Shown in pieces: positions 49,490-57,716 of a stretch of 64,000 nucleotides of DNA. The translations under genes and the position numbers were made by a program. This DNA is from VXMT01 sp965204835 (GTDB taxonomy: Bacteria > Chloroflexota > Dehalococcoidia > UBA2979): the NCBI GenBank assembly GCA_965204835.1, contig OZ242017.1:1488001-1552000 (forward strand). Reading direction: 5' to 3'. Each line of letters opens with the position of its first letter. Positions within the stretch are counted from its first letter, which is position 1. Below the pieces are notes generated by a model, which saw only the letters and a program-made list of their open reading frames with translations, had not been told where the DNA came from and did not search any database.

Positions 49490-50530
49490 CTACTGCTCGT
49501 CGGGCCCTGAGCCGTTCTGCGGTCCGCCGGCAGGTTGGTCCGGCACGTGCCTGGGACCGCTTGCCCTTGCGCGCTGCAACGCAGCCTCTCGACGTTCCAC
49601 GATGTCATCGGCGATCTGCTTCGCAGCTCTATGGAGCCACCTCCACGCAGGGCTGCCCTCCGTGTAGTCGGCCGGGAAGCTGGCGATGACTCGCTCTTGC
49701 TCCACGAGCCGGCTGACCTGGTCGAAGTGATCCCCGTCGAGGGGGTCGTAGACAGCGAAGTTCTTGCCACCCAACTGCTTCAGGACTGAGAACATCGGCA
49801 CATCGGACGGGCCGTCCGCGACGCAGATCATGTTGGAGAAGGGTACCCGCCGCTCGCTCGCTTGCATCACGTCGTTGACGTCGATTCCCGGCTCGACGTT
49901 GACGCCCTTGTTGATCTCGAAGAGCGCTCGCGTCTTCGTCGTGTCCTCCAGGGCGTATCCGATCTGGGTCAGCGTGGTCGGTGGCCCGCCGAGTGGCAGG
50001 TTGTCGTCGACGACGAACTGCATCCGCCCGCGGGCGCCAATCGGCTCCTCGATGAACTCGCTCGCCCAGACCCCCTGCACGCTGCGCCGGACCGGCGAGC
50101 CCTCGATGATCTGTCGCAGGCCGGTCGAGACGATGTAGTGCTCCACCGTGATCTCATGGCGCCGGTACCTGGGTTCGTCGGCGATGGCGGTGGCAAGGTG
50201 CTCCAGGAACTGCGGCATGCCCTCGTAGAACTCGAGGGCATCACCATACCCGTTGAGCTTCTCGTTGCTGAGGCCCTGGAATCTGCCCGCCCACGCGTAC
50301 GAGAGTATGTGGTTGAGGTAGGCCGATCCTCGCGCGACACGGATCCCCTGCTCACGGTAGTCGCCCGCGAGCGTGTCGACTTCGCCCCAGAACGACTGCG
50401 GATCGATGCCGTACTCCTCGAAGAGGGGCGCCTGCATGTTCCCGCGGATGAGTGTCCGGTCGAAATCCCAGACGATCGCAATAACGTTCTGCTGAAAGAC
50501 CGGGATGGGGTTACTCCCTGGACGTGTCAT
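49490..50530 (-). CDS. HAD-superfamily phosphatase
   Basis: A 346-residue haloacid-dehalogenase-fold hydrolase. Motif I is VWDFDRTLIRG near residue 19, motif II YIVSTGLRQI near 130, and motif IV CVADGPSDVPMF near 232, with a large cap domain between motif I and II. The C-terminus is a hydrophilic tail. Substrate unknown. I chose ATG 50530, because a TACGAT box lies 6 nt upstream and the longer frame crosses it. It converges with the Mo locus. Confidence 0.82.
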   Translation of the reverse strand: MTRPGSNPIPVFQQNVIAIVWDFDRTLIRGNMQAPLFEEYGIDPQSFWGEVDTLAGDYREQGIRVARGSAYLNHILSYAWAGRFQGLSNEKLNGYGDALEFYEGMPQFLEHLATAIADEPRYRRHEITVEHYIVSTGLRQIIEGSPVRRSVQGVWASEFIEEPIGARGRMQFVVDDNLPLGGPPTTLTQIGYALEDTTKTRALFEINKGVNVEPGIDVNDVMQASERRVPFSNMICVADGPSDVPMFSVLKQLGGKNFAVYDPLDGDHFDQVSRLVEQERVIASFPADYTEGSPAWRWLHRAAKQIADDIVERREAALQRARASGPRHVPDQPAGGPQNGSGPDEQ

Positions 50531-50536
50531 ATCCAG

Positions 50537-50566
50537 ATCGTAATCCACTGTTTCACGCGAGGCCAA
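50537..50566 (-). promoter_or_regulatory. predicted promoter of the HAD gene
   Basis: On the minus strand, TTGGCC (50566-50561) is followed after 18 nt by TACGAT (50542-50537), which ends 6 nt before ATG 50530: a leaderless arrangement. Confidence 0.5.
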
Positions 50567-50842
50567 TCCCAGTCGCCTCTCACTCCTGTTCTCCGACAGG
50601 CCTGCCAACTGTGCCTTCGACAGCTCGATCGTAGCCTCTGGGACCCTTGTGCCGGGACACCCGTCAGACGGGTACCGCTTTGCCGGGCCGGCCGGCGCGA
50701 AGGCGCGCTGTCCGCGGTGCTCATCGCGTGGGCCGTTCTGCTAGACTGCGCCGCGACGAGAGCCGCTCCGCGGGCAGGTGCCCCGCGTTGCGGGGGAATC
50801 GCGGGCGGCTACCCGCACGACGCACGACGCAGGAGGTGCAGA

Positions 50843-51700
50843 TTGACGCAAGACAGATACGGCGGAAACGTCGACGCCCCGATCGAGCGGACCCCGCTGC
50901 CGGACTGGCCGTACGAGGAACTCCTCTACGAGACCGTCGACGACGGGCGCATCGCGCTGATCACCATGAACCGCCCAGAGCGCATGAACTCCAGCGACCC
51001 CGAGATGGGGCAGCGCTGGTACGACGCCTGGACGACGTTCGCCAACGACGACGACCAGTGGGTCGCGATTGTCACCGGCGCCGGTGACCGCGCCTTCTCG
51101 GCTGGCCAGGACCTCAAGATCCGCGCCGAGCTGGAGCAGGAAGGCGGCGACGCCCCGTACCAGCGGCGTGCCCCGAACGTCACGCCGCTCGGCGAGAAGC
51201 TCGGCTGCTGGAAGCCGACCATCGCAGCCATCAACGGCTTCGCGATCGCCGGTGGCTGGGCCACGGCGCAGAACTGCACGTTCCGCATCGCCGAAGAGCA
51301 CGCCCAGATGAACATCGCCGAGGCGCGGTGGAACCAGGGCGCGGGCTTCGTGGCCTGGCTGCCGCGGCTCATGCACACGGCGCACGCCCTCGAGGTCTGC
51401 ATCATGGGCGACCGGCGCGTCAGCGCGCAGCGCGCCTACGAGATGGGCTTCGTCAACAAGGTGGTGCCGAAGGGCCAGTCGGTCGAGGAGGCCGTGGACT
51501 GGGCGCGCACCATCACGCGGATGGCTCCGCGGGCGGTGCAGAACTTCCACCAGCTGATCTACCAGTGCTGGAACCAGAGCATCCCGGAGTCGCAGGCGAC
51601 CGCGGCGGCGCTCGAGTTCAACCTCCGCGGCATGGAGGACTCGCTCGAGGGCCCGCTGGCCTTCGCCGAGAAGCGGCCGGCGGTCTTCAAGAACCGCTAA
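50843..51700 (+). CDS. enoyl-CoA hydratase/isomerase family protein
   Basis: A 285-residue crotonase-family protein. Oxyanion-hole loops are GDRAFSAGQDLKI near residue 84 and INGFAIAGGWATAQ near 132. The catalytic region has EARWNQGAGFVAWL near 155, with one Glu but not the usual second one, so hydratase, isomerase or lyase activity is possible. Start TTG 50843 follows AGGAGG by 6 nt; the upstream frame has no good start. Its neighbours suggest catabolism of a CoA ester, but this is inference. Confidence 0.85.
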   Translation: MTQDRYGGNVDAPIERTPLPDWPYEELLYETVDDGRIALITMNRPERMNSSDPEMGQRWYDAWTTFANDDDQWVAIVTGAGDRAFSAGQDLKIRAELEQEGGDAPYQRRAPNVTPLGEKLGCWKPTIAAINGFAIAGGWATAQNCTFRIAEEHAQMNIAEARWNQGAGFVAWLPRLMHTAHALEVCIMGDRRVSAQRAYEMGFVNKVVPKGQSVEEAVDWARTITRMAPRAVQNFHQLIYQCWNQSIPESQATAAALEFNLRGMEDSLEGPLAFAEKRPAVFKNR

Positions 51701-51720
51701 ACCGCAGCGAGCGAACAACC

Positions 51721-51752
51721 ATAAGGGCGGCCTCACGGGGCCGCCCTTTATG
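51721..51752. terminator. Rho-independent-like terminator after the enoyl-CoA hydratase
   Basis: AAGGGCGGCC (51723-51732) and GGCCGCCCTT (51739-51748) form a 10-bp stem with a 6-nt loop, flanked by AT-rich bases, so it can act in either direction between convergent genes. Confidence 0.65.
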
Positions 51753-51798
51753 GTGTCTCTCGAACCGGCGCGACCAACGCGTCAGCTACATAACAAGA

Positions 51799-52344
51799 TC
51801 AGTCGCCGAGTACCGTGTCATAACCGAGCGCGCGGATCTCCTCGACGTACTCGGCGCGCCAGCCGGCGGCGGGGATGCGGCGGCGCAGGCTCCGGAACTC
51901 GGCGTGGTACCGCAGGTACTCCTCCTCCAGCCGCCGACGCCACTCCGCCTCCTCGCGGGCCGCGTCGGGCACGACCTCCTCGAAGGGGAGCTCGAACTGG
52001 TCCTCCGTGAGGTCGTACTCGTCGCGCCAGTACTCGGCGAGGTAGTCGAGTGAGTCCTCCAGGTCGCGCCTGCAGTCCAGCATGTAGGTCTCGAGGAGTT
52101 GCCCGGCGTCGGCGAGGCTGCCGCGCAGGCGCTCGCTGCGCGCGCAGTCGACGCACAGCGTGATGAGCTTCCGCGCCTCGCAGGCGTCGCCGCGCGGGCA
52201 GTTCTGGTGGCGGGGGGCGTAGGGCGAGAGCGTTGGCTTGCGTGAGTACCCGACGACCAGGTCCTGAACATCGGCCTCACAGCGCGGGCAGGTGAGGCGA
52301 CGCGCGAAGATCTGGTTGATCGCGTTCTCCCAGTCGATCTGCAC
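51799..52344 (-). CDS. zinc-ribbon-like hypothetical protein
   Basis: A 181-residue protein with CPRC near residue 20, CPRGDAC near 50 and CVDCAR near 65, which would form one or two zinc-binding ribbons, followed by a long acidic, aromatic-rich helical region (EYWRDEYDLTEDQFELPF) and a charged coiled coil. No family recognised. I use GTG 52344, 8 nt after GGAG; the frame could extend to a TTG at 52362. It lies 129 nt downstream of the PTPS gene on the same strand. Confidence 0.6.
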   Translation of the reverse strand: MQIDWENAINQIFARRLTCPRCEADVQDLVVGYSRKPTLSPYAPRHQNCPRGDACEARKLITLCVDCARSERLRGSLADAGQLLETYMLDCRRDLEDSLDYLAEYWRDEYDLTEDQFELPFEEVVPDAAREEAEWRRRLEEEYLRYHAEFRSLRRRIPAAGWRAEYVEEIRALGYDTVLGD

Positions 52345-52473
52345 GTCGCACGCTCCGATCAACCGATGACCGCACTGGCACGGGCGGGAGTACCCGGCGA
52401 GCCGGCTGCCCGATTCGATGGTACGCAGGCCATGGGAAGTGTCAACGCGACTGCGTCCTGGTGGTGGCTGCTC

Positions 52474-53001
52474 CTACCGGAGCGCCTCGGCCCACCCCGG
52501 CGCCAGGTCGCGGCCGTAGTGGCCGCTCTGGCCCGGCATCTCCTCGATCTCCACCTCGATGCGCGTGAGGTTGCCGTGCTCACCCGCGGCCAGCGAGGCG
52601 AGCACGTGGCCGGCGACCCACTGCGCGAGCAGCTCGGCCGTGCTGTTCTCGATCGGCAGCGCGACGACGTCGCTCGCGGGAAATCGGTACTCGCGACCGC
52701 CGAAGCCGACCGTCCAGCCGGCGGCGTCCTCGCTGATGTCCAGGAGCCGCGAGTCGCGCTGGAGCAGGAAGCGATGGTCCAGCTCCTCGCACGCCTCGCG
52801 GACGGAGCGCTTGAGCACGCTGAAGTCGATCACCCAGCGGTCCTCGGTGAGTGCGCCGTCGACGCGGCAGCTCGCGATGTAGTTGTGCCCGTGGAGCGGC
52901 TCCAGGTCGTCGCCGAGCGTCGCCATGTGCGCCGCGGCAAAGCGCAGCCGCACGCCCTGGACGGTGACGGAACGGGAGACGTCGGGGGGGTCGTCAGTCA
53001 T
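52474..53001 (-). CDS. 6-pyruvoyltetrahydropterin-synthase-fold enzyme, PTPS-III type
   Basis: A 175-residue T-fold protein. Zinc ligands are in RFAAAHM and LHGHNY, with the second His pair in the latter; LDHRFLL holds the catalytic His and PIENSTAELLA, EEMPGQS complete the fold. The catalytic Cys of QueD-type proteins (C-x3-HGH) is absent and the motif is Glu-x-x-His-Gly-His, which defines PTPS-III. These enzymes replace dihydroneopterin aldolase (FolB) in folate synthesis in several bacteria. A QueD role is therefore less likely. ATG 53001. Confidence 0.82.
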   Translation of the reverse strand: MTDDPPDVSRSVTVQGVRLRFAAAHMATLGDDLEPLHGHNYIASCRVDGALTEDRWVIDFSVLKRSVREACEELDHRFLLQRDSRLLDISEDAAGWTVGFGGREYRFPASDVVALPIENSTAELLAQWVAGHVLASLAAGEHGNLTRIEVEIEEMPGQSGHYGRDLAPGWAEALR

Positions 53002-53047
53002 GCGGCCCTCGGCTGCTCTGTCGGCTGGGGCTGTGCGCTACATAACA

Positions 53048-53073
53048 GAATGGCAGCCGTTCGGCTGCCATTC
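53048..53073 (-). terminator. terminator hairpin after korB
   Basis: GAATGGCAGCC and GGCTGCCATTC form a perfect 11-bp stem around a GTTC loop. It lies 57 nt after the korB stop and is followed on the minus strand by TGTTATG, suitable for ending the korAB message. Confidence 0.55.
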
Positions 53074-53130
53074 CAGTTTGTGCGCCGCGAGGTGAGGGAG
53101 GGCGCGCGTGGCGCCCGCTCCTCGGCTCGT

Positions 53131-54003
53131 CTAGATCGCCAGCGTGTCGAGCATCTCGTCGACGGTGCGCTGCTTCGCCTTCGTGCGCTCGCGAGCCTCG
53201 TTTAGGCGGTCGTGCATCGGGGTGCTCTCGTGGGCGCGGTAGAGCAGGCCGATGGGGATGCCGCCTTGCTGCGCGATGTCGAGCGCGCTGGCGAGGTTCG
53301 ACGGGTCGTGGCCCTCCGGGACGTCCCACGCGCCGGGGTCGATGCCCTTCGCGGGGTTGCCCTTCAGCGCCTCGTACGTGTCGTTGTACGTGGTGCAGGG
53401 CGACTGCACGTGCACCATCGCGAAGCCGGGGTAGTCCATCGCGTCGCTGATGTGCTGGGCGAGGATGCGCGGCTGGGTCGAGATGGCCGACACCACGTAC
53501 CTGACGCCGTACGAGAGGTACAGCAGCAGCGGGTTGATCGGGTCGTCCAGCTTCCCGTACGGGGTCGTCGGCGTGACCATGCCGAACTCGGTCGTGGGCG
53601 AGGCCTGGCCCTTGGTCAGGCCGTACACGCCGTTGTCCATGATGATGCAGGTCACATCGAGGTTGCGCTTCGCGGCCGGGGCGATGTGCTCGCCGCCGAT
53701 GCTCAGGAAGTCACCGTCGCCGGCGACGACCACGACGTTCAGGTCCGGGCGCCCGGACTTGATGCCGAGGGCGATCGGGAGCGTGCGGCCGTGGATGCCG
53801 TGGATGCCGAAGGGCTGCGGGCCCTCCTGCAGGTGCACGAGGTTCCCGGAGCAGCCGATGCCGGCCACCATGACGGTGTCTTCGATCGGCCGGCTCTTCG
53901 TGTTCACCCAGTCGGCCAACGCCAGCTCGATGGAGCGGACGACGGCGAAGTCGCCGCAGCCGGGGCACCACTTGAAGTCGTATTCGGGGTTTCGCTTGGT
54001 CAT
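53131..54003 (-). CDS. korB: 2-oxoacid:ferredoxin oxidoreductase beta subunit
   Basis: A 290-residue TPP-binding subunit. It has KWCPGCGDF near residue 12 (cluster ligands), GIGCSGNL near 49, the TPP pyrophosphate motif AGDGDFLSIGGEH near 95 and DNGVYGLTKGQASPT near 125. With the alpha subunit it decarboxylates a 2-oxoacid (2-oxoglutarate, pyruvate or branched-chain acids) and reduces ferredoxin. ATG 54003 overlaps the alpha stop (ATGA). Confidence 0.93.
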   Translation of the reverse strand: MTKRNPEYDFKWCPGCGDFAVVRSIELALADWVNTKSRPIEDTVMVAGIGCSGNLVHLQEGPQPFGIHGIHGRTLPIALGIKSGRPDLNVVVVAGDGDFLSIGGEHIAPAAKRNLDVTCIIMDNGVYGLTKGQASPTTEFGMVTPTTPYGKLDDPINPLLLYLSYGVRYVVSAISTQPRILAQHISDAMDYPGFAMVHVQSPCTTYNDTYEALKGNPAKGIDPGAWDVPEGHDPSNLASALDIAQQGGIPIGLLYRAHESTPMHDRLNEARERTKAKQRTVDEMLDTLAI

Positions 54004-55706
54004 ACGGTGGCCAGCCTTTCGGCGCCGCTGCGCGCACGGATCCCCGTCACCAGGTCGCCGACCTTGAACGGGAGCCCCGTGATCTGGGTGATTGATTCAG
54101 CCCGGACGCCCTGCTGCCGCAGCCAGCTCGAGAACTGGCCGAGGTAGTTGAGCTCCGGCACGATGACCAGCTCCTTCATGCGCAGCTCATCGAGCAGCGC
54201 CGCCGGGAGCGGGTTGAGGTACATGGTGTAGTACCAGCCGACGTCGACACCCTCGTCGCGCAACTGCTCGAACGCGGCGCGCGAGGTGCCCTTCGCGCCG
54301 CCCCACGGCATGACCGCGACGGAGGCGCCGGCGTTGTCGGCTTCGTAGTCGTTCTCTTCCAGCAGTTCGAGCTTGCCGAAGCGCCGCCGCGTCATCGGCA
54401 GGTGCGTGTGCGGCTGGTGCACCGTGTCGCCCTGCTCGTCGTGCTCGGAGGCGTTGGCGACGTAGGCGCCGGGCCCGCCGGGCACCGGGAACGGGCTCAT
54501 CGTCTCGCCGGCGTAGCGGCGGTTGCCGACCGAGCCGTCCGAGACCACGCGGTTCTCGATGGTCCACACCGCCGGGTCCGGCCGCACGATGTCCTGCGCG
54601 CGTTCGGCGATCTGCATCTCGGTGAGCAGGATGACCGGGCCCTGGTACCGCTCGGCCCAGTTGAGGGCCATGATGCCGGCCTTGAAGCACTCCTCGACGG
54701 TCCCGGGGGCGATCACGGGGAGCCGCATGTCCCCGTGCCCCGGGTTGAGGCAGGTGAGCAGGTCGGACTGCTCGGTCTTCGTCGGCAGTCCGGTCGCGGG
54801 GCCGCCGCGCTGCACGTCGACGACGACGCACGGGATCTCCGCCATCCACGCGAAGCCGAGCCCCTCGCCCATCAGGCTGAAGCCCGGACCGGCGGTCGAG
54901 GTCATCGCCTTCTTGCCGGCGTAGCCCGCGCCGATGATGGTCGAGATCGACTCGATCTCCGAGCTGGCCTGCACCACCGCCTTGTCGTGCCCGTGGAGGT
55001 TGCCCTCCATGAAGACGAGGATGGTGGTGGCCGGCGAGATCGGGTAGCCGACGAAGACGTCGAGCCCGGCCGTGATGGCGCCGAGCGAGAGGGCGTCGTT
55101 GCCCTTGATCACGACGCGCGGCTGCGTCTCCTCCGGCGGGTCCTCGAGGTCTGCGACCTTGAAGCCGGTCTTGGTGACCTCCTCGAAGCCTAGCCCGAGG
55201 GCCTGGATGTTGGCCTTGATGATCTCTTCGTCGTTCGGGCGGCCGCGCGTGAAGCGGACCGTGATGAAGTCCTCGAAGTAGTCCGGGGGCATCCCGCCGA
55301 GCGCGGCGACCGCGCCGATGACGACCATGTTCGCGGCACGGGGGTTGCCCGTGGACCGCGCGAGCTCGTCGACGGCAAGGCCGATGGCGTTGCCGTTCGA
55401 CTCGAGCTCGAAGTCCTCGGCGTTGTACACCAGCACTCCGCCATCGCGGAGATCGCTGATGTGGTCCTCGTAGGCCTCACGGTTGAGGACAACGAGCACA
55501 TCGAGCGCGTCTCCGTCGTGGAGGATCGGCTCGGTGGAGATCCGGGTCTGGGCCCAGGTGGGCCCGCCCTTGATCTGCGAGGGATAGGTGGCATACGTCT
55601 GTACGTGGTAGCCCACGCGCGCTGCCGCCTCGGCGAGCCCCTCGGCTGCCGTGACCTGACCCTGTCCGCCCTCGCCGGCGAACCTGACGATGAGATCCGT
55701 ACTCAT
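54000..55706 (-). CDS. korA: 2-oxoacid:ferredoxin oxidoreductase gamma-alpha fusion
   Basis: A 568-residue fusion of the gamma domain (residues 1-180, RFAGEGGQGQV, YPSQIKGGPTWAQ) and the alpha domain (from about 200, GYPISPATTILVFM, QASSEIESISTIIGA, TSTAGPGFSLM near 275, and the C-terminal domain with VVIPELNY-type strand). It has no 4Fe-4S domain of its own. The 348-nt gap upstream, facing another gene, probably holds its promoter. Confidence 0.93.
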   Translation of the reverse strand: MSTDLIVRFAGEGGQGQVTAAEGLAEAAARVGYHVQTYATYPSQIKGGPTWAQTRISTEPILHDGDALDVLVVLNREAYEDHISDLRDGGVLVYNAEDFELESNGNAIGLAVDELARSTGNPRAANMVVIGAVAALGGMPPDYFEDFITVRFTRGRPNDEEIIKANIQALGLGFEEVTKTGFKVADLEDPPEETQPRVVIKGNDALSLGAITAGLDVFVGYPISPATTILVFMEGNLHGHDKAVVQASSEIESISTIIGAGYAGKKAMTSTAGPGFSLMGEGLGFAWMAEIPCVVVDVQRGGPATGLPTKTEQSDLLTCLNPGHGDMRLPVIAPGTVEECFKAGIMALNWAERYQGPVILLTEMQIAERAQDIVRPDPAVWTIENRVVSDGSVGNRRYAGETMSPFPVPGGPGAYVANASEHDEQGDTVHQPHTHLPMTRRRFGKLELLEENDYEADNAGASVAVMPWGGAKGTSRAAFEQLRDEGVDVGWYYTMYLNPLPAALLDELRMKELVIVPELNYLGQFSSWLRQQGVRAESITQITGLPFKVGDLVTGIRARSGAERLATV

Positions 55707-56054
55707 CTAACCGACCTCGTCACGCGGTGATCCTGTTGCTTGTGGAACCCGATGGATACGGGGAGGCCCGGACGACCGGGTACGCCGTCTGAGGAGCCTG
55801 CAAGAGCATGTGCGGTGCCGCGGGCCTGCTGGCTCGGAGACCGTGGTGCTCGTCGCTGTCTCATCCGGCATGTCCGGTTGCGCTGAGCATTCCCCGATGC
55901 AAGCACGCGAGCGTGCTCAAGAACGGAGTATCCGCCTCGCACACAGGTACGTTCAACTGTCCCCAGGGTTATTCAAACCCGCGCCCATGGTATCGCGTGG
56001 AAGCCGCCCCGCGTACCGTGTCGAGAAACCCCCGGCGCGGCCCCGGAGCGTGGC
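55707..56054. other. intergenic region between korA and the RAM-domain gene
   Basis: No convincing gene is found. The region separates two divergent genes and contains a perfect inverted repeat AGCACGC-GA-GCGTGCT at 55902-55917, a possible regulator site. One open frame here (55703-55942, minus) has basic, repetitive composition and is not coding. No tRNA or known small RNA fold is recognised. Confidence 0.5.
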
Positions 56055-56315
56055 GTGGTCAAGACCTACGTGCTGATCGTGACCGACCCCGGCCGCACGC
56101 GCCGCGTCACCGCCGCGCTGGCCGACGTCCCGCACGTCGAGGCCGTCAACGAGGTGATGGGCCCGTACGACATCGTCGTCGAGATCGTGACCGAGAGCCT
56201 CACCGACATCCCCCCGATCCTCTCCGACCACATCCGCGTGCTCGAAGGTATCGAGTCGACCACATCGCTCGTCGCCTTCCCGCAGCAGGCTCCGCCAGGC
56301 GAGGCGTCGTCGTAG
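56055..56315 (+). CDS. Lrp/AsnC ligand-binding (RAM) domain protein
   Basis: An 86-residue stand-alone RAM domain: VKTYVLIVTDPGRTRRVTAAL, then VEAVNEVMGPYDIVVEIV and IRVLEGIESTTSLVAF. It lacks the DNA-binding helix-turn-helix of Lrp proteins, so it probably senses an amino acid or similar ligand, or pairs with another protein. GTG 56055. The next gene starts directly at its stop (TAGGTG), so the two are cotranslated. Confidence 0.8.
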   Translation: MVKTYVLIVTDPGRTRRVTAALADVPHVEAVNEVMGPYDIVVEIVTESLTDIPPILSDHIRVLEGIESTTSLVAFPQQAPPGEASS

Positions 56316-57194
56316 GTGGGCGTACACCTCGACCGCTGGCGCGCCCTCGTACGCGAGCGCCGCGAGCAGATGGACCGGCGCCTCGCCGCCCTCGGCGGTC
56401 CGCCCGAGGACTGGTGGGCGGAGCGCGCCGGGCGGTTCACGCGCGGCATCGGCGACGCGGCGGCCACGCCGCCACCGGGACTCGAGGCGATCGTCGAGCG
56501 GCTCGAGCGGCATCACACCGTCCTCGACGTGGGGGCGGGCGCGGGCCGCTACGCCGTGCCGCTCTCGCGCGCCGTGCGTCACGTCACGCTCGTCGAGCCG
56601 TCGCCGGCGATGGCGCAGCTTGCCCGCGAGGAGCTCGAGCGGCTCGGCCGCGGCAACTGGACGCTCGTCGAACGCGAGTGGCTGGAGGCCGGGGACCTCG
56701 ACCCGGCGTCGGCCGTGCTGCTCGCCAACGTGCTCAACCCGCACGAGGACCTTGAGGCGTGGATCGAGCGGGCGCTGTCGCTGGCGCGCGGCTGGCTGTT
56801 CGTCGTCCACGGCTCCATCCCGGAGGTGACGCCGCACATGCAGCGCGTCGCGCGCGCCCTCCACGGCGAGGAGCGCGTGCCGCAGCCGGGCATCAGCCAC
56901 CTCATCCCGGCGCTGCACGACCTCGACATCTACCCCGACGTCGTGATGTTCGAGCGTCGCTTCGCGCGCTCCTACGCCGACGCCGACGAGGCGGCGCGCG
57001 AGATCGCCTCGTCGCTGCTGGTCGAGCCGACCGAGGACGCCCTGGGGCGCATCCGGGAGCTGATCGAGCCGGACCTGCGTCTGCGTGCGGACGGGCGCGT
57101 CGCGCCGCCGGCGGTCACGGCGCCGCACGCGCTGCTGATCTGGCGCACCGCCGGGCGCGGCGATGGCCGCCGCTGGCGCTGGCTGCGAGACTAG
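56316..57194 (+). CDS. class I SAM-dependent methyltransferase
   Basis: A 292-residue protein with the SAM-binding motif VLDVGAGAGRYAV near residue 68 and VTLVEPSPAMAQ near 90, followed by the Rossmann strands of a class I methyltransferase. About 50 residues before motif I include WWAERAGRFTRG. The C-terminal 100 residues are family-specific and the substrate is unknown. GTG 56316 is directly after the preceding stop. Confidence 0.82.
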   Translation: MGVHLDRWRALVRERREQMDRRLAALGGPPEDWWAERAGRFTRGIGDAAATPPPGLEAIVERLERHHTVLDVGAGAGRYAVPLSRAVRHVTLVEPSPAMAQLAREELERLGRGNWTLVEREWLEAGDLDPASAVLLANVLNPHEDLEAWIERALSLARGWLFVVHGSIPEVTPHMQRVARALHGEERVPQPGISHLIPALHDLDIYPDVVMFERRFARSYADADEAAREIASSLLVEPTEDALGRIRELIEPDLRLRADGRVAPPAVTAPHALLIWRTAGRGDGRRWRWLRD

Positions 57195-57214
57195 GTCCGG
57201 AAGGGGAGACGTCC

Positions 57215-57697
57215 ATGCCTATCACCCTCGGCGCCGGGGATCCGGCCCCCACGTTCGAGCTGTCCGACCAGGACGGCGAGGTCCATCGCCTCGCGGACTA
57301 CCAGGGGCAGACGGTGGTCCTCTACTTCTACCCCCGCGACTTCACGCCGGGCTGCACCACGCAGGCCTGCTCGCTGCGCGACACCCACCGGGAGATCGCC
57401 GACGAGGGCGCCGTCGTCCTCGGCGTCTCCACCGACGACGCCGAGTCGCACCAGCGGTTCCGCGAGGAGCACGGCCTGCCGTTCCCGCTGCTGGTCGACG
57501 CCGAGGCGAAGGTCTCCACGCGCTACGGCGCGTGGGGCGAGAAGACGCTGTACGGCCGCAAGAGCATCGGCATGACGCGCGCGACGTTCGTCATCGGCCC
57601 GAGCGGGCGGCTGCTCAAGGTGTGGAAGCGCGCGCGCGCCGCCGACCACGGCGAGGCCGTCCTGAAGGCGCTGCGCGACCTCGTCGGCCACGCGTAG
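57215..57697 (+). CDS. bcp: thioredoxin-dependent peroxiredoxin (BCP/PrxQ)
   Basis: A 160-residue peroxiredoxin that reduces hydrogen peroxide and alkyl hydroperoxides. The peroxidatic Cys is in YPRDFTPGCTTQACSLRD with the resolving Cys five residues later, the PrxQ arrangement, and STRYGAWGEKTLYGRK is near 105. ATG 57215 follows GGGGAG by 6 nt. Nothing unusual. Confidence 0.94.
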   Translation: MPITLGAGDPAPTFELSDQDGEVHRLADYQGQTVVLYFYPRDFTPGCTTQACSLRDTHREIADEGAVVLGVSTDDAESHQRFREEHGLPFPLLVDAEAKVSTRYGAWGEKTLYGRKSIGMTRATFVIGPSGRLLKVWKRARAADHGEAVLKALRDLVGHA

Positions 57698-57716
57698 CGC
57701 ACGGCCGCCGGGCGCT

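Noticed and set aside
51753..51830. tRNA-like sequence on the minus strand (GTAGCTGACGCGTTGGT, then GGTTCGAGAGACACCA)
   Set aside because: The segments resemble tRNA D-loop and T-loop pieces, but the T-stem arms do not pair and there is no anticodon arm between them. It also lies in the tail of a gene and next to a terminator.
55703..55942. open frame on the minus strand upstream of korA
   Set aside because: Its composition is basic and repetitive with no recognisable pattern, and it lies in the region where the korA promoter is expected.
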